Assembly: GCA_035294245.1 (NCBI GenBank)
Contig: DATGLG010000067.1
Span: 124,001 to 188,000 of the forward strand
Direction of reading: 5' to 3'
Origin: DATGLG01 sp035294245
Lineage (GTDB): Bacteria > Pseudomonadota > Alphaproteobacteria > JACZXZ01
DNA: 64,000 nt
The notes under the pieces were generated by a model, which made no database searches, was not told the origin of the DNA, and saw only the letters and a program-made list of their open reading frames with translations. The first letter of the stretch is position 1. Every line of letters begins with the position of its first letter. This document shows positions 26,278 through 35,047 of the stretch, one piece after another. A program made the position numbers and the translations under genes.

Positions 26278-26664
26278 TCACTCGCGCACATAGGAGGCGA
26301 CGCCGTTGCCGAAGGACCATTCGTCGCGCGCGTTCGGGTTGAGGATCACCTGCACGTCCTCCGGCCGCAGCCCCGGCTTTTTGGCGAGCTTCTCGGCGAT
26401 GCGCTTGTAGAGGGCCTGCTTCGTTCCGGTGTCGCGCCAATTGCCGGCGGTGAGGTGGATGAAGACGACATCGGCGCTGCGATGCACGCCCAGGTAGTCC
26501 GCGTCATAGATCATCTCCTCGGGCCCATGCTGGTGGATGAGCTGGAAGCGGTCGTCGGGCGGGACGTTATAGGTCTCGACCAGGGCCTCGTGGACGCCGT
26601 CGGCGATGGCGCGAATATAGGCGGGACTCTTTCCTTTGCGGAGGGAGATGCGGGCGAGGGGCAT
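26278..26664 (-). CDS. Tautomerase family protein
   Basis: 128 aa from ATG 26664 with AGGAG upstream. After removal of Met the chain begins with Pro1 (MPLARISLRKGKSPAYIRAIADGVHEALVE region), the catalytic base of the 4-oxalocrotonate tautomerase superfamily. It is about twice the length of the classic 62-residue enzyme, as in the Tautomerase_2/MSAD-like group, and ends with ILNPNARDEWSFGNG. Its substrate is unknown. It is probably controlled by the divergent LysR protein. Confidence 0.8.
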   Translation of the reverse strand: MPLARISLRKGKSPAYIRAIADGVHEALVETYNVPPDDRFQLIHQHGPEEMIYDADYLGVHRSADVVFIHLTAGNWRDTGTKQALYKRIAEKLAKKPGLRPEDVQVILNPNARDEWSFGNGVASYVRE

Positions 26665-26778
26665 GGCGGTCTCCTGTTCGATCTGACTTCGGCTTGACGG
26701 GCACAAGCTAGGACGCCATGATTGTCCTGAAAATAAGAAAATTTTCATTCGTATATTCTAAAATTCTGAATAATTGCT
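26665..26778. promoter_or_regulatory. AT-rich divergent promoter between tautomerase and lysR genes
   Basis: The 114 bases between the two starts are much richer in A and T than the surroundings. They hold the perfect palindrome GAAAATTTTC (26737-26746) and TTCTGAA (26764-26770). LysR regulators bind such dyads between themselves and their divergent targets. The exact operator cannot be fixed from one sequence. Confidence 0.4.
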
Positions 26779-27681
26779 ATGGCATCCACCCGCATCAATC
26801 TCGACATGGACGTGCTGCGCAGCTTCGCGACGGGCCTGGAGTTCGGCAGCTTCGCCAAGGCCTCGGACCGGCTCGGCCGCTCGCCCTCGGCGGTGAGCGC
26901 CCAGCTCCGCAAGCTCGAGGCGCAGGCGGGCGTAGCGCTCTTCCGCAAGTCGGGACGGGGCATCGCCCTCACCGAGGCCGGCGAGGTGATGCTCGGCTAT
27001 GCGCGGCGGCTGCTCGAGCTCAATGACGAGGCGGTGGCGGCTCTGCGCGGCGCGGAGGTCGAGGGCTGGGTGCGGCTCGGCCTGCCCCAGGATTTCGCGG
27101 AAATCTGGCTGCCCGAGGTGCTGGGGCGCTTCGCCCGCGCTCACCCCCGCGTTCGCGTCGAGGCGCGGGTCGAGCGCAATGACGAGCTGATCGCGCGCGT
27201 CCTTGCCGGCCGGCTCGACCTCGTCCTCGTCTGGGGCGAGGCGGGAGCTCCCTATCGCGAGCGCATCGCCACTTTGCCGGTCGTGTGGATCGGACCGAGC
27301 GAGGACCGCCCGCTCGCGCGCGGGCCGGGGGAGCCGCTGCCCCTCATCGCCTTCGAGCCGCCCTGCGTCTTCCGCTCCGCGGGGATCGAGGCTCTCGACC
27401 GCGCCGGGATCTCCTGGCGGCTCGCCTTCACCAGCCCGAGCCTGAGCGGGCTCTGGGCGGCCGCCACGGCGGGGCTCGGCGTCACCGTGCGGACCCCGGC
27501 GGGATTGCCGCCGACGCTGCGCATGCTCGATCCCGCAGCGGCGGCGCTGCCGCCCCTGCCGCCGGTTGACCTCTCGCTTCTCGCCGCCGAGGCGGAGCCG
27601 GCGCCCGCGGCCCGCCGCCTCGCCGCGATCCTGAAGGAGACCCTCGCGGCGCTCCTCGCGGAAAGCCGGCCGCATCCATGA
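26779..27681 (+). CDS. LysR-family transcriptional regulator
   Basis: 300 aa. The N-terminal helix-turn-helix (residues 8-68) reads LRSFATGLEFGSFAKASDRLGRSPSAVSAQLRKLE, followed by the linker helix and a periplasmic-binding-like effector domain (about 90-295; WVRLGLPQDFAEIWLP). It is divergent from the tautomerase-DUF4865 pair and is their likely regulator. Confidence 0.9.
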   Translation: MASTRINLDMDVLRSFATGLEFGSFAKASDRLGRSPSAVSAQLRKLEAQAGVALFRKSGRGIALTEAGEVMLGYARRLLELNDEAVAALRGAEVEGWVRLGLPQDFAEIWLPEVLGRFARAHPRVRVEARVERNDELIARVLAGRLDLVLVWGEAGAPYRERIATLPVVWIGPSEDRPLARGPGEPLPLIAFEPPCVFRSAGIEALDRAGISWRLAFTSPSLSGLWAAATAGLGVTVRTPAGLPPTLRMLDPAAAALPPLPPVDLSLLAAEAEPAPAARRLAAILKETLAALLAESRPHP

Positions 27682-27721
27682 AGCTCTCCCCGTCGCGCTG
27701 CGCGCGGCGACGGCAGTACGG

Positions 27722-28909
27722 TCAGGGCTCGACGGGGAGGCAGCCCGGGCGATCGAACAAGGCGGCGAGCCCGCAAGGGGAGGTCAGCATGCCGCGGCCA
27801 TCATGGCCGACCCCGGGGACCAGCATCAGACGCTGGCGGAAGTCAGCGGGATGGCGCTCGCGCAGATACCGGACATAGGCGAGGCCGCGCGCGAGGCGGG
27901 TGGGGCCCTGCGCCTCGGCCATGCAGCTCTTGTCGAGCGCCGGGTGATTTGGATCCGTGTCCTTGGTGCCGAGAAGATAGACGACGTCGCGCCGCATATA
28001 GGCCCGCTCCAGGGCGCCGGCGGCGATGGTCGCGGCGTAGCGCGGCAAGCCCGAGAGCCCATATTTCCAGCGATCGAAGCGGCTGCAAGCGCCGGCAAAG
28101 GCTGCGAATCCGCCCGTGCCGTCGGGGCGATCGCTGCTGAAATAGGTGTAGGAGGAGGGGTTGGCGACGACATAGCGCAGCGCGATCCCGCGCGCGGCGA
28201 GGGCCGCAGCGCCGCGGCCAAGGATGGCATAGCGCTGGACGGTCTGGGCCCCGCCCGAGTGGCCGGCGAGCACCACCGTCCGCAAATGGGGAAAACGCGC
28301 GGAAGCGGCGAGCCGTGCGAGAATGACATCGAGCGCCGCGTAGGAGCTGATCGGCGCCGGCGCGAGAGCATCGGCACCTCCCTCCCATCCGGAAATGGTC
28401 CAGCGCAGCGTCTCCGCCGGCAGGCCGTGGGCCCGTACGTCGATTTCGGCGAGGAATTGCGGCGCGATCACGATCACCGCGTCGCGGGCCTCGCCCGCTT
28501 CCGCTGCGGCGGCCTCGCCGATGGCGAAATAGGCGTCCGCGTTGCGCAGCAGGCCGTGAATGACGATCACGGCGCGGGCGACGCCCGGCTGCGGCTTCGA
28601 CCAGTCGCGCGAGAGATAGAGCGGCAGCAGGCCTGTTCCTGCGCCCGTCGTGACCCGGAGCCGCTCGCTGGCGACGGCCTCGACCGGCCTGTGGCCCGGG
28701 GCGTCATCGGCTGCGGCGCGCGGATGCGCGGGTGCCGCGGCCAGCGCTGCGGCGAGGCCGGCCGCGAGAATCCAAGAGAGGCGTCGTCGGCCTCGGCCCG
28801 CGGGAGCCTGATGGCGACACCCATGGCCGTCGTTCTCGGGATGACGCTCCCGCGCCCAGCCCCGCCTCGCCGGCGCGGACGGTGGGCGGAGATGAGCCGG
28901 GGAACGCAT
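27722..28909 (-). CDS. Exported alpha/beta hydrolase-like protein
   Basis: 395 aa if started at ATG 28909. A hydrophobic export segment (WILAAGLAAALAAAPAHPRA) lies unusually far in, near residues 45-65, so the true start may be a rarer codon nearer to it; no good ribosome-binding site decides this. The nucleophile elbow is AGHSGGAQ, with VIVIHGLLRNADAYF supplying the oxyanion region and VPGVGHDGRGML the catalytic His. These suggest an esterase or lipase-like enzyme outside the cytoplasm. Substrate unknown. Confidence 0.7.
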   Translation of the reverse strand: MRSPAHLRPPSAPARRGWARERHPENDGHGCRHQAPAGRGRRRLSWILAAGLAAALAAAPAHPRAAADDAPGHRPVEAVASERLRVTTGAGTGLLPLYLSRDWSKPQPGVARAVIVIHGLLRNADAYFAIGEAAAAEAGEARDAVIVIAPQFLAEIDVRAHGLPAETLRWTISGWEGGADALAPAPISSYAALDVILARLAASARFPHLRTVVLAGHSGGAQTVQRYAILGRGAAALAARGIALRYVVANPSSYTYFSSDRPDGTGGFAAFAGACSRFDRWKYGLSGLPRYAATIAAGALERAYMRRDVVYLLGTKDTDPNHPALDKSCMAEAQGPTRLARGLAYVRYLRERHPADFRQRLMLVPGVGHDGRGMLTSPCGLAALFDRPGCLPVEP

Positions 28910-28925
28910 CCACGCAGGCGCTGCG

Positions 28926-30359
28926 CTATAAGCTCGCCTGGCTGATGAACTTGGTGACGAGATAGGCCTCGATCGCCTCCGAGCCGCCTTCCGAGCCATA
29001 GCCCGAATCCTTCACACCCCCGAAGGGCGTCTCGGGCAGGGCCAGGCCGTGATGGTTGATCGAGACCATGCCGCTCTCGATGGCCGAGCCGATCGCCGCC
29101 GCCGTCCTCGCCGACTTGGTATAGGCATAGGCGGCGAGGCCGTAGGGCAGGCGGTTGGCCTCCTCGACGACGCCCTCGAAGGTCTTGAAGGGGGCGATCA
29201 CCGCGACGGGCCCGAAGGGCTCCTCGTTCATGATGCGCGCCTCCTTGGGCACGTCGGTCAGCACCGTCGGCTCGAAGAAATAGCCCTTGTTGCCGATGCG
29301 CTTGCCGCCGGTGCGCAGCTTGGCACCCTTGGCGGTCGCGTCGGCGACGAAGGCCTCCATCGCCTCGACGCGGCGGGCATGGGCGAGAGGGCCCATCTGG
29401 GTTTTCTCGTCGAGGCCGTCGCCGACCTTGATCGCCTTGGTGGCGGCGACGAACTTGTCGACGAAGCTCTCATAGATCGGCTCCTGCACCAGGAAGCGCG
29501 TCGGCGATATGCAGACCTGCCCCGCGTTGCGGTACTTGTTGGCGGAGAGCACCTTGGCCGCCTGGTCCACATCGGCATCCTCGAAGACGATGGCGGGGGC
29601 GTGGCCGCCGAGCTCCATGGTGACGCGCTTCATGTGCCGGCCGGCGAGCGCGGCGAGCTGCTTGCCCACCGCCGTCGAGCCGGTGAAGGAGATCTTGCGG
29701 ATCACCGGATGGGGGATGAGGTATTCGGAGATCTCGGCGGGAATGCCGTAGACGAGGTTGACGACGCCGGCCGGCACGCCGGCATCGGCGAAGCATTTGA
29801 CCATGGCGGCGCAGGAGCCCGGCGTGTCCTCGGGGCCCTTGATGATGATGGAGCAGCCCGTGGTGACCGCCGCCGAGATCTTGCGCACCGCCTGGTTGAC
29901 CGGGAAGTTCCACGGCGTGAAGGCGGCGACAGGGCCGACGGGCTCCTTGACCACGAGCTGGTAGACGCCCTCGGCCCGCGCGGGGATGACGCGGCCATAG
30001 GCGCGGCGGCCCTCCTCCGCGAACCAGTCGATGATGTCGCCGCCGGCCATGACCTCGAGCTTGGCCTGGGCGAGGGGCTTGCCCTGCTCCAGGGTCATGA
30101 TGCGGGCGACCTCGTCGGCGCGGCTCCTGAGGAGGTCGGCGGCCTTGCGCATGGTCTTGTAGCGCTCATGGGCCGAGACCTTGCGCCAGGCCTTGAAGCC
30201 CTTCTCGGCGGCGGCCAGCGCCCGGTCGAGATCGGCCTTCTCGGCATGGGCCACGGTGCCGATCGGCTCCGCGGTGGCGGGATTCAGCACCGGGATGGTC
30301 TTGCCCGAGGCGCTCTTGCTCCAGGCGCCGTCGATATAAAGTGAAACGTCGGAATACAT
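28926..30359 (-). CDS. gabD-like: NAD(P)-dependent semialdehyde dehydrogenase (succinate-semialdehyde type)
   Basis: 477 aa from ATG 30359 with AAGGAGGAG upstream. Standard aldehyde dehydrogenase features: FTPWNFPVNQ, cofactor region FTGSTAVGKQL, general-base Glu in MELGGHAP, catalytic Cys in NAGQVCISPTR, and EEPFGPVAVI. Spacing and length match succinate-semialdehyde and 2-oxoglutarate-semialdehyde dehydrogenases. It could oxidise the semialdehyde produced by the aminotransferase at 23050-24438. It is not in that operon and no GGTATACC operator is seen upstream. Confidence 0.85.
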   Translation of the reverse strand: MYSDVSLYIDGAWSKSASGKTIPVLNPATAEPIGTVAHAEKADLDRALAAAEKGFKAWRKVSAHERYKTMRKAADLLRSRADEVARIMTLEQGKPLAQAKLEVMAGGDIIDWFAEEGRRAYGRVIPARAEGVYQLVVKEPVGPVAAFTPWNFPVNQAVRKISAAVTTGCSIIIKGPEDTPGSCAAMVKCFADAGVPAGVVNLVYGIPAEISEYLIPHPVIRKISFTGSTAVGKQLAALAGRHMKRVTMELGGHAPAIVFEDADVDQAAKVLSANKYRNAGQVCISPTRFLVQEPIYESFVDKFVAATKAIKVGDGLDEKTQMGPLAHARRVEAMEAFVADATAKGAKLRTGGKRIGNKGYFFEPTVLTDVPKEARIMNEEPFGPVAVIAPFKTFEGVVEEANRLPYGLAAYAYTKSARTAAAIGSAIESGMVSINHHGLALPETPFGGVKDSGYGSEGGSEAIEAYLVTKFISQASL

Positions 30360-30549
30360 TCGTCTCCTCCTTGCCGCTCGGCGGAATGGCGGGAACCGGC
30401 GCGGTCGCTGCCCCCGGACCGGGCATGGCACGATTTCGGCCGACCGCAGCCGGACGTGATCTAGGTCCTCCCCATGTTAGGGGGCAAGCCGTGGTATTCC
30501 AAGGGCCAATGGCGGCCCTTGCCGGCGCGGCCGGGTCAGCGGCGGGGGC

Positions 30550-31596
30550 TCACTCGACGGCGTAGCACTCGACGAGCTCGAGGCTGCCCTTGCCCTTGAG
30601 CTCGAAGAGGCCCTGGCTGCGCGCGCGGCAGCGGTCGCGGATGCGCATCCACGCCACGCTCGACATGAAGACGGAATTGACCCTCGCGTGGCTCACCACC
30701 CGCGCCGCCGTGTTGACCGTGTCCCCCCAGAGGTCGAAGAGGTATTGCCGGCGTCCGACGATGCCGGCGACGACGGGCCCGTGATGGAGGCCGACGCGCA
30801 CCCCCCAATGGGGCTTGGTGCGCCGCGTCGCCTCGATCAGCGCGAGGCCGCAGCGCACCCCGGCGAGGAGCGGGTCGTCAAGGGGCTGCAGCAGCCCCGC
30901 CGTCGCGAGCAGCGCGTCGCCGATGGTCTTGATCTTCTCCAGGCCGTGCTGCGCCACGACTTCCTCGAAGGCCTCGATCAGCTCCTGGAGGTCGGCGACG
31001 ACCCGCTCCGGCGGGTTGCGGTCGCAATAGGCGGTGAAATCGACGATGTCGCAGAAGAGGACGGCGACCCCCTCGTAGCGGCGGGGCTTGACCTCGTTGG
31101 TCGCCTTGAGCTCGCGGATCGCCCCCGGCGGCAGCACGGCGTGGAGGAGCTCGTCGCTGCGCCGCCGCTCCCCCTCGATGAGGGCGAGATAGGCGGCCTC
31201 CTGGTTGCGCAGACGCTTCTTCTCGAGCGAGGCGCCGATCCTCGCCTTGAGGAGGACGGCGTTGAACGGCTTGGGCAGGTAATCCTCGGCGCCGAGCTCG
31301 ATGCAGCGCACCACGCTCTCGATCGCATCCAGGGCCGAGATCATGACGACGGGGATATCGCGCAGCGCCATGTCGGATTTGAGCTCGCTGAGCACCGCAT
31401 AGCCGTCCAGCTCCGGCATCATCACGTCGAGCAGCACGAGATCGAAGGGCCGCGCGCGCAGGAGGGCCAAGGCCTCGCGGCCGTTCGTCGCCTCGGTGAT
31501 GTCGGCATAGCCCTCGCGCCGGAGCCGCTGCGAGAGCGTGTAGCGGTTGTTCTCGTCGTCGTCGACGACGAGGATGGCGGGGGCCGCCTCAGCCAT
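30550..31596 (-). CDS. Response regulator with class III adenylate cyclase output domain
   Basis: 348 aa. Residues 1-120 form a receiver domain (VVDDDENN, LLDVMMPELDG with the phospho-acceptor Asp, KPFNA lysine). A short coiled linker (120-175) leads to a class III cyclase domain (about 178-345): metal Asp residues in LFCDIVDFT and KTIGDALLA, substrate residues Lys in EKIKTIGD and Asp in LWGDTVNTAARV. The Lys/Asp pair indicates ATP rather than GTP, so the product should be cAMP. It overlaps the preceding response-regulator gene by eight bases. Phosphorylation by the upstream hybrid kinase is the likely switch. Confidence 0.9.
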   Translation of the reverse strand: MAEAAPAILVVDDDENNRYTLSQRLRREGYADITEATNGREALALLRARPFDLVLLDVMMPELDGYAVLSELKSDMALRDIPVVMISALDAIESVVRCIELGAEDYLPKPFNAVLLKARIGASLEKKRLRNQEAAYLALIEGERRRSDELLHAVLPPGAIRELKATNEVKPRRYEGVAVLFCDIVDFTAYCDRNPPERVVADLQELIEAFEEVVAQHGLEKIKTIGDALLATAGLLQPLDDPLLAGVRCGLALIEATRRTKPHWGVRVGLHHGPVVAGIVGRRQYLFDLWGDTVNTAARVVSHARVNSVFMSSVAWMRIRDRCRARSQGLFELKGKGSLELVECYAVE

Positions 31597-31969
31597 CGCG
31601 CGGCGCTCCCGGAAGCAGCGCCTCGATCTTGCCGATGAGGCGGGCGAGCTCGACGGGCTTGGTGTCGTAGTCGTCGCAGCCGGCGGCGAGCGCCTTCTCG
31701 CGGTCCCCGGCCATGGCGTGGGCGGACAGCGCGATGATCGGGATGTGGCGCGTCTCGGGCGCCGTCTTGAGCCGGCGCGCGGCCTCCCAGCCGTCGATCA
31801 CGGGGAGGTCGAGGTCCATGAGGATGAGGGCGGGCGCCACGCGCTGCGCCTCGCTCACCCCTTCCTCGCCGTCACGCGCGACGACGACCTCGTAGCCGCG
31901 ACGCTCGAGACGCCGCGAGAGCATGTAGATGTTGTCCTCGTTGTCCTCGACGTAGAGGATCCTTGCCAT
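31589..31969 (-). CDS. Single-domain response regulator (DivK/CheY-like)
   Basis: 126 aa, a lone receiver domain: ILYVEDNEDN acidic pocket, phospho-acceptor Asp in LILMDLDLPVIDG, conserved Thr/Ser region IIALSAHAM and Lys in DTKPVE. It starts two bases after the hybrid kinase stop and overlaps the cyclase gene. It may shuttle phosphate between the kinase receivers and the cyclase receiver. Confidence 0.9.
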   Translation of the reverse strand: MARILYVEDNEDNIYMLSRRLERRGYEVVVARDGEEGVSEAQRVAPALILMDLDLPVIDGWEAARRLKTAPETRHIPIIALSAHAMAGDREKALAAGCDDYDTKPVELARLIGKIEALLPGAPRDG

Positions 31970-31971
31970 GC

Positions 31972-34752
31972 TCAGGTATCCGTGCCGGTGCGCCGCGTCG
32001 CCGGGGCATAGCGCGCGACGATCTGGCGGAGATGCTCGAGGAGCTCGTCGCGGCCGAGGGCGGCCTTCTGCAGCACGTGCTCGACGCCGCCATTGAGGGC
32101 GCGTCGCTCCGCCTCGCCGATATCCGCCGCCGTCACGATGACGACGGGGGTCGCGGCGAGGGCCGGCTTCTGCCGGAGCTCGCTCAGGAAGGCGAAGCCG
32201 TCCATTTCCGGCATGATGAGATCGAGGAGGATGAGGTCGGGGGCCGCGGCCTCGAGCTGCGCGAGCGCGGCGCGGCCGTTCTCGGCGGCGGCGACATCCC
32301 AGCCCTCGCCGACGAGGAGGCGCCGCAGCATCTCGCGGGTCGCCGTCTCGTCCTCGACGACGAGGGCCCGCGGCCGCCGCTCCGCCGATTTGAAGCGCGC
32401 CAGGAGGGCCGCGAGCTCGCCGCGGTCGACCGGCTTGTTGAGATAGCCGGCGGCCCCGAGGGCGAAGCCCTTCTGCTTCTCGTCGACGATGGTGACCATG
32501 ATGATGGGGATCGCCGCCAGCGCCGGCTCGGCCTTGAGCGCCTGCAGCACGGTCCACCCGTCCATCTGCTGCATCAGCACGTCGAGGGTGATGACCGAGG
32601 GGCGCAGCTCCCGCGCCAGCGCCAGGCCCTCGGCCCCATCTGCGGCGGTGACCACGTCGAAGCCCTCGCGGCTCAGGAAGCGGCGCATGAGGTCGCGCGC
32701 GGTGGCGTCGTCGTCGATGACGAGGACGCAATTGGCGTGGCCGCGCAGCGTCGCCGCCGCGGGAGTCGGCGCGGCCGGCGTTAGCTCGCTCGGCGGCGCT
32801 GTGGCGGCAGCGGGCGAGGCCCCCGTCGGCAGGCGCAGGGTGAAGCGGGTGCCTCGGCCCGGCTCGCTCTCGACGGCGATGCTGCCGCCCATCATGCGGC
32901 AGAGCCTGTCGCTGATGGCGAGGCCGAGACCGGTGCCGCCATATTTCCGGGTCGTCGAGCTGTCCGCCTGGGTGAACTCCTGGAACAGGCGGCCGAGCTG
33001 CTCCGGGGTCATGCCGATCCCGGTATCGGCGACGGTGAATTCGATCCAGCCTTCATCCGCGGCGCCGCCGCCGCGCGCCGCCGCAAGCGACACCGTGCCC
33101 TTCTCGGTGAATTTGCACGCGTTGCTGAGGAGGTTGAGAATGATCTGGCGCAGCCGCGTGAGATCCGCCTGGATCGTGCCGAGATCCGGCGGGCAATCGA
33201 CCGCAAGGCGGTTGCCGTTGCGCAAGGCGAGGGGCTGGGCGGCGCCCACCACGTCGCCGATGAGGGCGGCGACGTCGACGCTCTCGTAATGGAGCTCGAG
33301 CTTGCCGGCCTCGATCTTGGAGAGGTCGAGCACCTCGTTGATGAGGTGGAGGAGGTGCTTGCCCGCGCGGGTGATCCGCTGCAGCGGCTCGAGGAAGCTC
33401 TTCTGCCCCGCCTCCTCGGCATCCTCGATCAGCATCTCGGTGATGCCGATGACGGCGTTGAGGGGCGTGCGCAGCTCGTGGCTCATATTGGCAAGGAAGC
33501 GGCTCTTCGCCAGGGTCGCCTGGGTGGCCTGGTCGCGCGCGTCGGCCAGGCGATCGACGAGCTCGCCGAGCTGCATCTCCCGCGCCTTGAGCTCGGTGAT
33601 GTCGGTGAAGACGCCGACGACGCCGCCCTCTGCGGTGGGGCGCTCGCTGATCTTGAGCCAGCGGCCGCCGCTCCGCGGCTGCTCATAGGCGCCGCCGGGA
33701 TTGCGGTGGCGCGCCAGCCGCTCGGCGAGCCACGCCTCAGGCCGCTCCTGCGCGGGCGGGATGAGCCCCGCCGCGGCGGCGGCGCGGAGGATGGCCTCGT
33801 AGGACGTTCCCGGCGCCACCCTGACGTCGAGCCCGGCATACATCTCGCGGTAGCGGCGGTTGCAGAGGACGAGGCGGTCCTCGGCGTCGAAGAGGGCGAA
33901 GCCCTCCGAGATCGCCTCGATGGCCTCGCTGAGCTGCGCCTGGGCGCGGCCGGCCTCCGCCTCGGCGCGCCGGCGCTCGCGCCCCAGCCGGTCGCGATCC
34001 AGCATGCTCAGGCGGAACTTCTCCAAGGCGCGCGTCATGGCGCTGATCTCGTCATTCCCGACCGCTCTGACAGCCTCGTCGAGGCGACCACTCGAGATCG
34101 TTTCCATGGAGCGCTCAAGCTTCCGCAGCGGCTCTATGATCGACCGGATAATGAGCAGCAGGAGGCCGATGGCGACCAGGATCGCGGCAAGTCCCCCGAC
34201 GATCGCGACTTTGACGGCAGCGGCGGACCCGGCGGTGGCGGCATCCCGTGCGGCCCGCGCTTCCCGCGCAAGCGCATCGACGATCTTCGACAGCTCTTGG
34301 TCGACGTGCCGAACATGGTTGCGTGATTGCGCCATCAGCGCGTTGCCGGCCTCGCGCCGGTTCTCGCCATATTCCTGGGTTGCCTGGAGAGAGAGCGTTT
34401 GGAGCTCGTTGAGCTCAGTCTCAATCCGCGCGACGCCGCTTGGGTCGATGCCCGAGAGAGCATTAAGATCGGCGTCGAACTGCCGCCGCGCGGTGGCAGC
34501 CTCTTCTTGCGATTCGTCGAGAAGGCTGACCGCATATTCCTCCAGCCAGTATTTGAAGTCGCCGAGGTGCATTTCCGCTTCTTCGGCGGTCTTGAGCTGT
34601 GCGGCAAGGCGAGCCACGTTATCCAGAGCGCGCGAGTCGCTGGCCGTCTGCTGAGTCACGTAGCCGACGACCAGGATGAGGATAGCCAGCAGCGAAATCG
34701 CGAGCAAAGTGAGCCGCCCGCGAACCGACAAGCGCGATATGCCAAACTTCAT
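31972..34752 (-). CDS. Hybrid sensor histidine kinase with HAMP, PAS and two receiver domains
   Basis: 926 aa from ATG 34752, which has AAGGGA five bases upstream; a TTG 15 bases earlier is the alternative. TM1 is near residues 15-35 and TM2 near 180-205, with a helical extracytoplasmic sensor between. A HAMP domain, a PAS domain (about 275-400; GFALFDAEDRLVLCNRRY), HisKA with phospho-acceptor in SHELRTPLNAVIG, and an ATPase domain (NLLSNACKF, DTGIGM, GGTGLGLAIS) follow. Two receivers end the protein, with Asp in TLDVLMQQMDG and LLDLIMPEMDG. It is the first gene of a three-gene signalling operon ending in adenylate cyclase. Confidence 0.92.
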   Translation of the reverse strand: MKFGISRLSVRGRLTLLAISLLAILILVVGYVTQQTASDSRALDNVARLAAQLKTAEEAEMHLGDFKYWLEEYAVSLLDESQEEAATARRQFDADLNALSGIDPSGVARIETELNELQTLSLQATQEYGENRREAGNALMAQSRNHVRHVDQELSKIVDALAREARAARDAATAGSAAAVKVAIVGGLAAILVAIGLLLLIIRSIIEPLRKLERSMETISSGRLDEAVRAVGNDEISAMTRALEKFRLSMLDRDRLGRERRRAEAEAGRAQAQLSEAIEAISEGFALFDAEDRLVLCNRRYREMYAGLDVRVAPGTSYEAILRAAAAAGLIPPAQERPEAWLAERLARHRNPGGAYEQPRSGGRWLKISERPTAEGGVVGVFTDITELKAREMQLGELVDRLADARDQATQATLAKSRFLANMSHELRTPLNAVIGITEMLIEDAEEAGQKSFLEPLQRITRAGKHLLHLINEVLDLSKIEAGKLELHYESVDVAALIGDVVGAAQPLALRNGNRLAVDCPPDLGTIQADLTRLRQIILNLLSNACKFTEKGTVSLAAARGGGAADEGWIEFTVADTGIGMTPEQLGRLFQEFTQADSSTTRKYGGTGLGLAISDRLCRMMGGSIAVESEPGRGTRFTLRLPTGASPAAATAPPSELTPAAPTPAAATLRGHANCVLVIDDDATARDLMRRFLSREGFDVVTAADGAEGLALARELRPSVITLDVLMQQMDGWTVLQALKAEPALAAIPIIMVTIVDEKQKGFALGAAGYLNKPVDRGELAALLARFKSAERRPRALVVEDETATREMLRRLLVGEGWDVAAAENGRAALAQLEAAAPDLILLDLIMPEMDGFAFLSELRQKPALAATPVVIVTAADIGEAERRALNGGVEHVLQKAALGRDELLEHLRQIVARYAPATRRTGTDT

Positions 34753-34853
34753 CTCAATCCCTTCCAAACGCGGCGGCTGTTATCGTCACCGCCTCGGACA
34801 GACGGGAATTTCCGGTCTATCCGGCGAAGCCCTGTCCATAATGCGGCTCCTGG

Positions 34854-34952
34854 CGCTCAGGGGTGCTGCGCGGCATCGACAAGGTCAAGGCGGAATGGGC
34901 GATGATCTGCACCGCTCACAACCTTCTCAAGCTCGCCGCATGCGCGACGTGA
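34854..34952 (+). pseudogene. 3' remnant of an IS1182-like transposase
   Basis: The frame ending TGA 34952 reads LRGIDKVKAEWAMICTAHNL then LKLAACAT, which is the conserved C-terminus of IS1182-family transposases. No upstream part of the transposase exists: 100 bases to the left the hybrid kinase gene begins. So this is a truncated relic. Confidence 0.65.
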
Positions 34953-35028
34953 GCCGTCGCCACAGCTATTGCGTGCCCTCAACATGCGCCTTGCCAGTCA
35001 CTCAGGACCGCTCCGCCGTGACTACTCA

Positions 35029-35047
35029 GACAGGCTCCTAGCCTGTC
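35029..35047 (+). repeat. Hairpin near the presumed end of the IS relic
   Basis: GACAGGC-tccta-GCCTGTC, perfect seven-base arms followed by GGTTTTC. It may be the terminal hairpin of the former insertion sequence or a weak terminator. The paired left end is not in the window. Confidence 0.4.
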
